Origin: Pseudomonas putida W15Oct28
GTDB lineage: Bacteria > Pseudomonadota > Gammaproteobacteria > Pseudomonadales > Pseudomonadaceae
Assembly: GCF_000708715.2 (NCBI RefSeq)
Contig: NZ_JENB01000027.1
Location: forward strand, 1 to 64,000
Reading direction: 5' to 3'
Length of the DNA: 64,000 nt
Shown in pieces: positions 42,141 through 54,841 of this stretch. The notes beneath the pieces were generated by a model. It was given only the letters and a program-made list of their open reading frames with translations. It did no database searches and had not been told where the DNA came from. A program made the position numbers and the translations under genes. Each line of letters opens with the position of its first letter. Within the stretch, counting starts at the first letter, position 1.

Positions 42141-43382
42141 TCAGAGCAAACGCTGCACCTGCGCCGGCGTACGCTGCATCAGCACCTTGCCATTGCGTAC
42201 CGACACTAGCGCATGCCCCTGGGTACGGACCATTTCGTAATCGTCAGGCGCCGACAACAGCAACAGGTTCGCCGGCCGCCCCACCTCGATGCCGTAGCGC
42301 TCGCCCAGGTTCAGGGTGCGGGCGCTGTTATCGGTGATCAGGTCAAGGCAACGCTGCAGGTCTTCGTAGCCGAGCATGTGGCAGATGTGCAGGCCGGCTT
42401 CAAGAATGCGCAGGATGTTGCCATTGCCCAGCGGGTACCACGGGTCGACGATGGAATCCTGGCCAAAGCACACGTTCATCCCCGCACGGTCGATCTCTGC
42501 CACACGGGTCACGCCACGGCGCTTGGGGTAGTTGTCGAAGCGCCCTTGCAGGTGAATGCTCTCGGTCGGGCACGACACGAAGTTGATGCCCGACAGCTTG
42601 AGCAGGCGGAACAGCTTGTAGCAGTAGGCATTGTCATACGAGCCCATGGCCACGGTGTGGCTGGCCGTCACCCGGGCACCCATGCCGCGCACCCGGGCCT
42701 CCTCGGCCAGCACTTCCAGGAAGCGTGATTGCGGGTCGTCGGTCTCGTCGCAGTGCACGTCCACCAGGCAACCGGTACGCTCGGCCAGGTCCATCAGGAA
42801 CTTCACCGACGACACGCCCTGGTCGCGGGTGTTCTCGAAATGCGGAATACCGCCGACCACATCGGCGCCAATCGCCACCGCTTCGGTCATCAGCGCCCGG
42901 CCGTTGGCGTACGACTCGATACCCTCCTGCGGGAAGGCGACAATCTGCAAGTCGACCAGCTCGCGTACTTCATCACGTACCTCGACCATGGCCTTGAGTG
43001 CGGTGAGTTTCGGGTCGGTCACATCGACGTGGGTGCGCACATGCTGGATGCCGTGGTCCACCAGCATGCCGATGGTCTTTTTTGCGCGCGACTTGATGTC
43101 TTCATGGGTGGTGATTTCCTTGCGCTCGGCCCAGCATTCGATGCCTTCGAACAGGGTGCCGCTCATGTTCCACCGGGGTTCGCCGGCAGTCAGTGTGGCG
43201 TCGAGGTGGATATGCGGTTCGACAAAGGGCGCCACCACCAGGTTTTGCCCTGCGTCCAGGTCATGGGCAGCAGCGGGCGCCACCCCCTCGGTCTGCGGCA
43301 CGATGGCGGCAATGCGCTCGCCGTTCAGTTCGATGCGGAACAGGCCAGGCTTGCCGCGCAGGCGTGCGTTGAGGATGTTCAT
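42141..43382 (-). CDS. codA: Cytosine deaminase
   Basis: The 413-residue amidohydrolase converts cytosine to uracil and ammonia. The metal motif EPHIHLDATLTAG is near residue 55, a second ligand region is VDVHCDETDD near 208, and further VTASHTVAMG and FGQDSIVDPW. Length is typical of CodA. It is the last gene of codB-pucR-codA; a gap of 4 bases separates it from the regulator gene. Confidence 0.92.
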   Translation of the reverse strand: MNILNARLRGKPGLFRIELNGERIAAIVPQTEGVAPAAAHDLDAGQNLVVAPFVEPHIHLDATLTAGEPRWNMSGTLFEGIECWAERKEITTHEDIKSRAKKTIGMLVDHGIQHVRTHVDVTDPKLTALKAMVEVRDEVRELVDLQIVAFPQEGIESYANGRALMTEAVAIGADVVGGIPHFENTRDQGVSSVKFLMDLAERTGCLVDVHCDETDDPQSRFLEVLAEEARVRGMGARVTASHTVAMGSYDNAYCYKLFRLLKLSGINFVSCPTESIHLQGRFDNYPKRRGVTRVAEIDRAGMNVCFGQDSIVDPWYPLGNGNILRILEAGLHICHMLGYEDLQRCLDLITDNSARTLNLGERYGIEVGRPANLLLLSAPDDYEMVRTQGHALVSVRNGKVLMQRTPAQVQRLL

Positions 43383-43386
43383 GCTG

Positions 43387-44604
43387 TTACTCCTTGCCGT
43401 GGGCTTCGCTCATGCGCCATACCAGCATGGCGACCGAAGCATTCATGCGAAAAAGCGGGTCATCGATGGACTGCCCGCTCAGTTGTTCGATGCGCTGGAT
43501 GCGCTGATTGATGGTGTTGCGGTGCAGCCCTAGCCGCTGTGCGGCCTTGAGCCCGTTGCCGTTTTCCATGAGCAAGGCGTCGAGGGTGTGCACCAGGGCA
43601 TTGGCCTGCTTGCGCCCAGGGGCGATCAACGGGCCGAGCGTACGGCTGACAAAGTCGTCGATCAGCGAGCGGTCGACGATGCCTTGCAGCAGGCGCAGCA
43701 CGCCCAGTTCGCTGAAGTTGCAATAGCCGTTGGCCGGTCGCAGGTGCTGCGCTACGTCCAAAGCCTGACGTGCCTCGTTGAGGGCCTGGCGATAATGCGC
43801 ACAATCGTCGGCGAGGCTCGACAAACCCATGTGTAAACTCAGCTCACCCGTCGCGGCCTGCAACTGCCGGTAAAGCGCAGCCAACGTTTCGGGCAGGTCG
43901 TGTGTATCGGCCAGCAGCACCACGAACAGATCGCCCGGCAGCTGCGCCGTAACGCTGCCTGGCCGTTGGCGGCACCAGGCTTCGAGCTGGTCTTCCAGGG
44001 CCTGCCGGGTAGCTTGCCAGGTACGCTCGCCGTGGGCCAGCCCATGGTGCTCGAACAAGCCATCCACACCCGCCAGGCGCAAAGCCAGCAAGCGCCGCGG
44101 CGCGTCCAGTGCCAGTTGCAGGTGCGTTGCCCGCTGTCGGGCAATCGCCAGGCTCGGGTAGTCGCCGGTGAGCAACTGGCCAAGGATGTCGTGGCGCGAG
44201 CGGCGTACCTGGCTCATCTGCACCAGCGCCGTGCCAATCAGGTGGGTGACCACCACCATTTTCAATGCATACGGCTGCTCGATCAGCGGCAGGCCAAGTT
44301 GCTCGGCTCGCGCGATGACAGATGCAGGGACGCTCTGGATAAAGCTGCCGCCGGTGAGGATCACCATGCCGGCGATGCCCACGGCGTCGCCGTCTTCCAC
44401 CAGGCTCAGCAGGTTGGCCTCGCCGCGCGGGTGGTTGATGCCAGTGACAAACACCAACTCACCGCCCATCACCCATTCGGCGATGCCTTCGTTTTCCGCC
44501 ACATACGGCCAGCGCACCCGCCGCTGAAGGTTGCGTGCCCCGGCCAGCACACGCATCTCGTGCAGGCCAGGCAAATGCAGGATCTCGTCCAGCGCCAGGC
44601 TCAC
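43387..44604 (-). CDS. PucR-family transcriptional regulator
   Basis: The 405-residue protein has an N-terminal purine-catabolism PucR domain (LALDEILHLPGL to about 120), a central GGDEF-like fold without the catalytic motif and a C-terminal HTH_30 (LKAAQRLGLHRNTINQRIQRI). GTG at 44604 is chosen because it overlaps the codB stop in GTGA and the conserved domain starts there. Its place between codB and codA suggests it senses pyrimidine or nitrogen state. Confidence 0.87.
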   Translation of the reverse strand: MSLALDEILHLPGLHEMRVLAGARNLQRRVRWPYVAENEGIAEWVMGGELVFVTGINHPRGEANLLSLVEDGDAVGIAGMVILTGGSFIQSVPASVIARAEQLGLPLIEQPYALKMVVVTHLIGTALVQMSQVRRSRHDILGQLLTGDYPSLAIARQRATHLQLALDAPRRLLALRLAGVDGLFEHHGLAHGERTWQATRQALEDQLEAWCRQRPGSVTAQLPGDLFVVLLADTHDLPETLAALYRQLQAATGELSLHMGLSSLADDCAHYRQALNEARQALDVAQHLRPANGYCNFSELGVLRLLQGIVDRSLIDDFVSRTLGPLIAPGRKQANALVHTLDALLMENGNGLKAAQRLGLHRNTINQRIQRIEQLSGQSIDDPLFRMNASVAMLVWRMSEAHGKE

Positions 44605-45866
44605 GGTTCGACACCCGCCTGGCCCGGCGCCCGGCGGCGTGCGCCCAGTTCGAGCATGACGATGTAACACAGGGCCGAGGCGCCGATACCCACCAGCGGA
44701 GCGACCCACGGCGAGGCGTACGCCAGGACCGCGCCCACGGCATAGGCAAACAGCCCGGTGAGGTTGTAGCGTGGCAGGCTTGCCGTGCCCAGTGCCGGGT
44801 ACTGGCCGCGGTGGCGATACCAGAAGTCAGCCATGATCACCCCGCCCACCGGTGGAATGATCGAGCCCAGCAGCACCAGGAACGGGATCAGCATTTCGTA
44901 CATGCCACCAATCGCCAGCACAATGCCAACCCCGGCCGCCACCAGCGTTGCCGTGCGCCGGCGCTCACTGCGCAACAAATGGCAGGCGGCCGCCGACACG
45001 TTGTAGATGGTCGGCCCCTGGATGGTCCACAGGTTCAGGCACAGCATCACCACAGCCGCGAACGACAGGCCCTGCAGCATCATTACTTCGACAATATCGG
45101 CCTGCTGGTAAACCATCGCGCACCAGGCACCGGCCACTACCATCAGGCCGTTGCCAAGCAGGAATGCCACCACGCTGGCGATCACCGCCACCCGGCCGCT
45201 ACGCGACAGCCGTGTCCAGTTGGTGGCTTGGGTGGCACCACTGGCGAAGGTGCCGAACACCATGGTCACTGCTGCCGAAAAGGTCATGGTCTCGTGCGGC
45301 ACTACTGCAGCCAGGCCGGCAAAGCCACCGGCATCGCGGGTGGCGATGTACATCGACACCAGCAGCAGCACGAACATCAATGGCACCGACACGCGCGACA
45401 GCACGTCCAGCCCCTTGAAGCCGATGATGGCAGTAATGCTGAAACCCAGCCCGAACAGCACCATCAACGGTACGCCGAAACCTTCCGCCAAGCCCAGTAG
45501 CTTGACCAGCACGATGGCCACCGTGGCCGTACCCCAGGCGTACCAGCCCAGTTCAGCGAAACCCAGCAGGAAATCCGAGAGCCGGCTACCTGCCTCACCG
45601 AAACAGAAGCGCCCCATCAACACGGTATTCAGCCCGCTGCGCGAAGCGATGAATGCCAACGCTGCGGCATACATCGCCAGCAGGCTGTTGCCGACGGTGG
45701 CCACCCACAACATGTCGACAAAGTTGAAAGCCATGCCCAGCTTGCCGCCGGCGAACATCGTGCCGGTGAAAAAGGTAAAGCTGAACAAGACCATGGCAAT
45801 CGGCAGCAGGCCCTTGCGGGCGGACTGCGGGGCTTCGCTGAGGGGGAATTCGCTGGGTGAGCTCAT
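44601..45866 (-). CDS. codB: Cytosine permease
   Basis: The 421-residue NCS1-family transporter has about 12 hydrophobic segments and motifs such as GLLPIAMVLFSFTFFTGTMFAGGKLG near 20-45 and GVIMADFWYRHRGQYP near the end. It brings in cytosine for CodA. The ATG at 45866 begins MSSPSEFPLS; a start at 45947 is not conserved. First gene of a three-gene unit. Confidence 0.9.
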   Translation of the reverse strand: MSSPSEFPLSEAPQSARKGLLPIAMVLFSFTFFTGTMFAGGKLGMAFNFVDMLWVATVGNSLLAMYAAALAFIASRSGLNTVLMGRFCFGEAGSRLSDFLLGFAELGWYAWGTATVAIVLVKLLGLAEGFGVPLMVLFGLGFSITAIIGFKGLDVLSRVSVPLMFVLLLVSMYIATRDAGGFAGLAAVVPHETMTFSAAVTMVFGTFASGATQATNWTRLSRSGRVAVIASVVAFLLGNGLMVVAGAWCAMVYQQADIVEVMMLQGLSFAAVVMLCLNLWTIQGPTIYNVSAAACHLLRSERRRTATLVAAGVGIVLAIGGMYEMLIPFLVLLGSIIPPVGGVIMADFWYRHRGQYPALGTASLPRYNLTGLFAYAVGAVLAYASPWVAPLVGIGASALCYIVMLELGARRRAPGQAGVEP

Positions 45867-46149
45867 TGCACGGGGCTCCGGGTGGTAGTTGGGAGCTGGA
45901 AGAGCAATATGCGGGCCGCTTTTTCGAGGGCCGAAACCCGGAATCAAATCGGGCAGGCAGCCCAGAAGGGGATGTGCACTGTGAACATTAAAGTCGCATT
46001 TCAGCGTTATGAAGGTGTGCTGAACGACTTATTTTGAGGCATTCATGCACCAAAGCGGGCTTGGGCTGGGTAGGATTCACCCAGCCAAGCTTGCGCGGTC
46101 AGTGTGGGGGCAACTGTATTGCTGCCCATTCTAAAATTCCGCACGATTA

Positions 46150-46237
46150 CTGTGGGAGCGGGCGCGCCCGCGAACACCGGCGAAGCCGGTGCCATCCACC
46201 GCGCTGGATTCTTCGCGGGCTAGCCCGCTCCCACAGT
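46150..46237. repeat. Composite REP element
   Basis: Arms CTGTGGGAGCGGGCGCGCCC and GGGCTAGCCCGCTCCCACAG enclose ACCGGCGAAGCCGGTGCCATCC. The rest of 45867-46249 holds no visible gene; it carries the codB promoter side. Confidence 0.9.
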
Positions 46238-46249
46238 GGCCCCGGTGGC

Positions 46250-46915
46250 CTATGCCGCCCCGTCCAGGCCCATCTGCCAGAAGTCCGCCTCCAGGCTGGA
46301 CGCCTGGCCGAAAATCCCCACCAGCTCGGCAAAGCGCTGCTCGGTCATGCTCCGCGCTGCCAGTTCATCCAGGTGTTTGCGCGCTGCCGCCGCCACACTT
46401 TGGTAGCCCTCCCCGGCATACTCACCAATCCACTCGCGATACGGGTGGTTGCTCAAGTCGCCGATGCGCTCGGCCAGAGCCCGGCCGATTTCGGCATAGC
46501 CGATCACACAAGGCGCCAGTGCCACGTGCAGTTCCAACAGGTCACCGGCGGCGCCGCAGTCCAGCACGTACCGGGTGTATGCCACCGTGGCCTGGTGCTC
46601 TGGCGCGGCCTCGATATCTGCCTGGGTCAGCCCCCAACGCGCGCACAGGCGCACGTGCAGATCGGTTTCATCCAAAATCGCCGCCAGGCCGGCCTGCGCC
46701 GCGCGGATATCTGCCGGGCGACGGCTCTTGTAGGCCGCCAGTGCCCAGGCGCGGGCGAACTGGATGAGGAACAGGTAATCCTGTACCAGGTAAGTCCGGA
46801 ACGCTTCCTCGCTCAGCGTGCCCTCGCCCATCTGCCGCACAAAGTCATGGTCTACATAGCTGTGCCACTGTTGGGTGGCTGCGGCCTTGAGGCGCTCGAA
46901 GATATCCATGCTCAT
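46250..46915 (-). CDS. tenA: TenA-family thiaminase II / aminopyrimidine aminohydrolase
   Basis: The 221-residue helical protein salvages thiamine pyrimidine (HMP) from degraded thiamin. Conserved features are FRTYLVQDYLFLIQFARAWA, the nucleophile cysteine in LAPCVIGYAEIG and the acid residue E in SLEADFWQMG near the end. The first ATG (46915) has GGAGGG 5 bases upstream and overlaps the preceding tenA-like gene. Regulated by the TPP riboswitch at 47650. Confidence 0.9.
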   Translation of the reverse strand: MSMDIFERLKAAATQQWHSYVDHDFVRQMGEGTLSEEAFRTYLVQDYLFLIQFARAWALAAYKSRRPADIRAAQAGLAAILDETDLHVRLCARWGLTQADIEAAPEHQATVAYTRYVLDCGAAGDLLELHVALAPCVIGYAEIGRALAERIGDLSNHPYREWIGEYAGEGYQSVAAAARKHLDELAARSMTEQRFAELVGIFGQASSLEADFWQMGLDGAA

Positions 46916-47559
46916 TTGCCCTCCGGGTAGACGGCATCGAAGAAGGCCAGCTCCAGCGCAACGGTGCGCTGGTAGAAGTCACTTGCCAGTGCAGCTTCCT
47001 GCGGGCCGACGCGGTCCAGTTCAGACTGCAGGAAAGCAACAAAGGCCTGGAATGCCGGGTTGTCGTGCAGGGTGATCCACTCGGCATGGACGAAGTTGCC
47101 CGGCATCGGTTTTGGCGCCTTCAGCGCCCAGTCCAGGTACAGGCCTTCGGCAACGTTGAGCACTGCCAGCGCCGCTGCATACGAGCGGGTCGCTGCCGCT
47201 TCGCGCATGATCGCCTTGAAGCCTGCGGTTGGCACGGTATCGGTCGGTTCACTGCGTTGAGCCGGGCTTACATCCAGTGCCTCGAAGGCACGCAGGAAGT
47301 AGGTGTTCTCATCGCTGGAAATCATCCCGGCAAAGCGGCCGAAGCGCAGACGCGCCTCGAACGTATCGGCGGTGGCGATGGCCGCACCCAGCAAGGTCAG
47401 GAAACTGTCGAGAAAGCGATGGTCCTGCACCAGGTAGTCGACCATGATCGGGTCCGGCAGGCTGCCGTCGCACAATTGGGTCACGAAACGGTGGCCAACG
47501 GCCGCCGACCAGGTCGGCTCGCTTTGGCGGCGCAGGGACTGGCTGAAACGTTCGGTCAT
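46912..47559 (-). CDS. TenA-like protein, class lacking the active-site cysteine
   Basis: The 215-residue paralogue shares the TenA fold (VDYLVQDHRFLDSFLTLLGA, NVAEGLYLDWALKAP, LELAFFDAVYP) but where TenA has a cysteine after LAP it has LYLDWA, so it belongs to the cysteine-free class (TenA_E). Such proteins take part in thiamin salvage by other chemistry. ATG at 47559; overlaps tenA by 4 bases. Confidence 0.85.
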   Translation of the reverse strand: MTERFSQSLRRQSEPTWSAAVGHRFVTQLCDGSLPDPIMVDYLVQDHRFLDSFLTLLGAAIATADTFEARLRFGRFAGMISSDENTYFLRAFEALDVSPAQRSEPTDTVPTAGFKAIMREAAATRSYAAALAVLNVAEGLYLDWALKAPKPMPGNFVHAEWITLHDNPAFQAFVAFLQSELDRVGPQEAALASDFYQRTVALELAFFDAVYPEGK

Positions 47560-47649
47560 GTTGCTGTCCTTGATGAAGGTGACAGCGAGACCTTGGCAGT
47601 TGACATGGACGGGCCTCGCAGTGAGGCCGGCAAAAAGGCAGGTTACAAG

Positions 47650-47745
47650 CCCCATCCCTTCGCCGGCATGATCCGGATCAGGTTCGAAGGGTCACCGCGC
47701 TGCTGCTTGCAGCGGTTTCTCAGCCCTTTGCCGGGCTCCCCTTGG
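47650..47745 (-). promoter_or_regulatory. TPP (thi-box) riboswitch
   Basis: On the minus strand the sequence runs GGGGAGCCCGGC..GGCTGAGA..ACCCTTCGAACCTGATC..GGATCATGCCGGCGAAGGG, the conserved core and pyrophosphate helix of the thiamin pyrophosphate riboswitch. A stem GGCCTCACTGCGAGGCC lies between it and the first tenA-like gene. The rest of 47560-48003 shows no gene. Confidence 0.95.
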
Positions 47746-48003
47746 TGGCGAACAGGTATACCCCAGCGCGCCGGGGGTGTCACGCCCCAATGCACCCAAT
47801 CAGTGGGCATTGGGTCACCCGCTTGTGGGGACTTGTACCCATTTTTGACGCCCCGCCGCTGGGTGCACATCAGGCGCCACAACGATTTGTTTAACAAAGC
47901 ATTACTGAAATATCAGTTGGCACATCCGTTGCTGAAGGCCTTTTAACGGGCAAAACGCCATTGATGGCTAGAAGCCATACAGCCGCGAGCGAGGCACAAG
48001 GCA

Positions 48004-51396
<3,393 letters not shown>

Positions 51397-51451
51397 GTGC
51401 AATGCGGGGGCCGCCGTGCGGCCCCTTTCACCCAACAACGAGGATCGCATC

Positions 51452-52435
51452 ATGCCCGGCTCATGGCGTTTCCTGCTGGTACTTGCGGTATTTGCCGCCA
51501 GCATCCCCTACTGGCCACTGCAGCCGAAGCAACCGGTGGCCGAGGAAACCGCAAGCCCTTGGGGCGCCAACTACTTCCCCAACATCCCCCTGCTCACCCA
51601 GGACGGCGAAAAGGTGCATTTCTTCGACGACCTGATCAAAGACAAAGTGGTCGCCATCAACTTCATCTTCACCGGCTGCTCCGACTCCTGCCCCGTGGAA
51701 ACCGCGCGCTTGCGCCAGGTGCAGAAGATTCTGGGGGACCGGGTCGGCAAGGACATATTCCTCTATTCCATCAGCATCGACCCCTACAACGACACCCCCG
51801 CCACCCTCAAGCGCTATGCCGAAAAGTTCGGCATCGGCCCTGGCTGGACGCTGCTCACCGGCGAGCCCGACGACATCGAGCAACTGCGCCGTAGCCTGGG
51901 GCTGTGGATTGAAGGCCTGGAAAACGGCCGCTCCAAAGACCACAACCTGAGCCTTATCATCGGCAACCAGGCCACCGGCCGCTGGATGAAGGCCTCGCCC
52001 TTCGAAAGCCCGTACATCCTCGCCGACCGGCTGGGCAACAGCCTGCACAACTGGAAGCAGGCCAGCGCCATGAGCAACGACTATGCCCAAGCCCCCGAGA
52101 TACGTTCGCCCAGCAGTGGCGAGCAGATTTTCCGCACGCGTTGCTCGTCCTGCCACACCTTGGGCAATACCGAGCCAGGCCAGCCAGCTATCGGCCCGGA
52201 CCTGCTGGGCGTAACCCGTCAGCGTGACGCCAACTGGCTGACCCGCTGGCTGAAGGAGCCCGACCAGATGCTGGCCGAGAAAGACCCACTGGCCATGCTG
52301 CTGTATGAGCAATACAACCGCCTGGCCATGCCCAACATGCGCCTGGGCGATGCCGAAGTCAGCGCATTGATGAGCTATATCGAGGAAGAAACCACACGCC
52401 TGCAAACACCCGTCGCGAATCGGGAAAACCCTTAG
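51452..52435 (+). CDS. SCO1/SenC copper chaperone fused to cytochrome c
   Basis: The 327-residue protein has an N-terminal membrane anchor or signal, a SCO thioredoxin-like domain with copper ligands C76 and C80 (GCSDSCP) and H164 (KDHNL), and a C-terminal class I cytochrome c domain with heme motif CSSCH (231-235) and a later methionine ligand in LAMPNMRL. It is likely to load copper into the upstream oxidase and pass electrons. ATG at 51452; 55 bases after the oxidase. Confidence 0.9.
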   Translation: MPGSWRFLLVLAVFAASIPYWPLQPKQPVAEETASPWGANYFPNIPLLTQDGEKVHFFDDLIKDKVVAINFIFTGCSDSCPVETARLRQVQKILGDRVGKDIFLYSISIDPYNDTPATLKRYAEKFGIGPGWTLLTGEPDDIEQLRRSLGLWIEGLENGRSKDHNLSLIIGNQATGRWMKASPFESPYILADRLGNSLHNWKQASAMSNDYAQAPEIRSPSSGEQIFRTRCSSCHTLGNTEPGQPAIGPDLLGVTRQRDANWLTRWLKEPDQMLAEKDPLAMLLYEQYNRLAMPNMRLGDAEVSALMSYIEEETTRLQTPVANRENP

Positions 52436-52516
52436 AGGCGATTGGCCATTAGTCATCAGCCTGTCATCTCCTTGTCGTATTTTTTGAGCATCACCCAGGG
52501 TCGGGAACTATCAGCA

Positions 52517-54841
52517 GTGATACGCCGTTCGCTTTCCTCCGCCAGCCTCCTGCGGCTGCTGATCCTGATGCTGTGTGCAGCCACCCTGGCCTTTCTCTGG
52601 GGGCTGCACATCACGCAGAAAGCCGCCGCCCGCCAGGACGCGCTGTCGGCCAAGGCCGCCGAGCACCTGAACCTGGCCAGCATCGTCGGCGAAAGCCTGC
52701 GCCAACTGGTGGACCGCGCCCAGGCCGTGGGCCGGGTCACCCAGGACGACATGAAGGTGCTGCGCCAGGGCAACTTCAGCCTGGCGCGGATACTGGCCGA
52801 AGACCCGGTGTTCAAGCGCATGAGCCTGTACGACCGGCAAGGCCGGCTGTTGTCAGCCAGCCATACCGACGAGGCCACCGCACTGCCCGAGGACTGGTTA
52901 CGCCAGCTGCAACGGCACGTCGCCCGCTATGGCTTCAAACCCTTTCTGCCCAGCGTGCAGGCGCCTGACCAGCAGGCCACCCTGCCCAACTGGCGCCTCC
53001 CCTTTCTGCTGCCATTGACCGACCTGCCAGGGCGCGAAATCGAAAACATCCTGGTGGTACAACTGGACATCGGCTACCTGGCGGTGCTGTTTCAGCATAT
53101 CGACCTGGGCAGCAGCGGGCTGGTGCGCCTGCTGCAGGATGACGGCCTGGAGCGGCTGCGCATAGACACCAGCGGCGTGGTGGTGGCCGGCGATGGGTTG
53201 CAGCCAGAACTGCCGGATACCGGCAGCGACGCGGGCATGCTGACCCAATACGCGGCCGGCGACGCGTACCAGAGCCTGTACCGGCATGTGCCAGAGCGCG
53301 GGTTCAGCGTCGTGGTCAGCCAGCGCCAGGACGAAATCCTCGCGCCTTCGACCCTGGCCTATTCCCGACAATTCTGGTTGAACCTGAGCATGACGCTGAT
53401 GATCATTGCCAGCCTGCTGTGGACCTTGCGCCTGTTGCGCAAGCGGCAAGAGGCCTTCTGTGCACTGGAACATGCCCAGCAAGTCAACCAGCAGCTTATC
53501 GGCCGCCTTGAGGACGAACACCGGCGCAGCAGCCATGCCGCCGCCACCGACCACCTCAGCGGGCTGCACAACCGCCGCCAGTTTGTCGAGGTGGCCGGCC
53601 AGGCGCTGACCCGCCAGCGTGGCAAGCGCCGGTTGATGGCAATCCTGTTCATCGACATGGACCGCTTCAAGTCGATCAACGATTCGCTCGGGCACAAGAT
53701 CGGCGACCTGCTGTTGCAGGCCGTGGCCGGACGCATCCAGCGCTTGCTGGAGCCCGGTGACGAGGCTTCGCGCTTTGGCGGCGACGAATTCGTGGTGTTG
53801 CTGGCGGGCGAGCGCAGCGAAGACCAGATCAATGCCTGGGTCCGTGAATTGGTCCAGCGCTTGTCAGCCACCTATGCCCTTGACGGCCAGGAGGTCAACA
53901 CCAGCCCGAGCGTGGGCGTCAGCATCTGCCCACGCGACGGCCAGGACATCGACAGCCTGATCCGCAGTGCCGATGCCGCAATGTATTCGGCCAAGCAGGC
54001 CGGGCGGGCCCAGTACCGCTTCTTCGACCCCTCGCTGAACCTGGCCGACATCCAGGCCTTTACCCTTGAGCAGGCGTTCGGCAGCGCCTTGGCCGAGCGC
54101 CAGTTCGTGCTGCACTACCAGCCGCAGATCCGCCTCGACACCCAGCAGGTACTGGGCTACGAAGCGCTGGTGCGTTGGGACCACCCCGAATTCGGCCTGC
54201 TGTACCCGGACCGCTTCATCGACCTGGCAGAGCGCAGCGGCTTTATTGTCGACCTGGGCTGGGAGGTGTTGCGCCTGGCCTGCGAGGCCCTGGCAGACTG
54301 GGACGCCCACGGCCGGGGAACACGGCTGGCCGTCAATGTATCGGCCCTGCAACTGCGCCAGGGCGACTTCGCCATGCGGCTGCTGAGCGAACTGCAACGG
54401 TATGCCATTGCCCCGCAGCGGCTGGAGCTGGAAATTACCGAAACCACCATCCTCGACCCCGAAGGTACGGCCGTGGAGCACCTGCATACCCTGCGCGGCG
54501 CCGGCCTGGGCATCAGCCTGGATGATTTCGGCCGCGGCTACGCCGGCTTCGCCCATCTGCATTCGCTGCCATTGAGCAAACTGAAGATCGACCGTTCGCT
54601 GATCGCCCCGCTGTCCAACAGCCCTGATGACAGCCCGATCGTGTCCTCCACCATCATCCTGGCCAAGCGCCTGGGCCTTGAAGTGGTCGCCGAAGGCGTG
54701 GAAACCCGCGAACAGGTGGTGTGCCTGAAGCTCGCCGGTTGTGATATCGCCCAGGGCTACCACTTCAGTCGGCCACTGTCGCCGGCGCAGTTGCGCGAGT
54801 ACCCGCCGTTCAATGGTGTCGAGGAAAAGGCATGCGTGTAA
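52517..54841 (+). CDS. Membrane GGDEF-EAL dual-domain c-di-GMP protein
   Basis: The protein, about 774 residues from the GTG at 52517, has a membrane segment near 15-35, an extracytoplasmic sensor of about 250 residues, a second membrane segment, a GGDEF domain with RFGGDEFVVLL and an EAL domain with YEALVRW, DDFGRGYAGFAHL and VAEGVETREQ. Both catalytic motifs are intact. A TTG at 52442 is another possible start. The gene ends overlapping the PhnD-like gene by 10 bases. Confidence 0.9.
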   Translation: MIRRSLSSASLLRLLILMLCAATLAFLWGLHITQKAAARQDALSAKAAEHLNLASIVGESLRQLVDRAQAVGRVTQDDMKVLRQGNFSLARILAEDPVFKRMSLYDRQGRLLSASHTDEATALPEDWLRQLQRHVARYGFKPFLPSVQAPDQQATLPNWRLPFLLPLTDLPGREIENILVVQLDIGYLAVLFQHIDLGSSGLVRLLQDDGLERLRIDTSGVVVAGDGLQPELPDTGSDAGMLTQYAAGDAYQSLYRHVPERGFSVVVSQRQDEILAPSTLAYSRQFWLNLSMTLMIIASLLWTLRLLRKRQEAFCALEHAQQVNQQLIGRLEDEHRRSSHAAATDHLSGLHNRRQFVEVAGQALTRQRGKRRLMAILFIDMDRFKSINDSLGHKIGDLLLQAVAGRIQRLLEPGDEASRFGGDEFVVLLAGERSEDQINAWVRELVQRLSATYALDGQEVNTSPSVGVSICPRDGQDIDSLIRSADAAMYSAKQAGRAQYRFFDPSLNLADIQAFTLEQAFGSALAERQFVLHYQPQIRLDTQQVLGYEALVRWDHPEFGLLYPDRFIDLAERSGFIVDLGWEVLRLACEALADWDAHGRGTRLAVNVSALQLRQGDFAMRLLSELQRYAIAPQRLELEITETTILDPEGTAVEHLHTLRGAGLGISLDDFGRGYAGFAHLHSLPLSKLKIDRSLIAPLSNSPDDSPIVSSTIILAKRLGLEVVAEGVETREQVVCLKLAGCDIAQGYHFSRPLSPAQLREYPPFNGVEEKACV

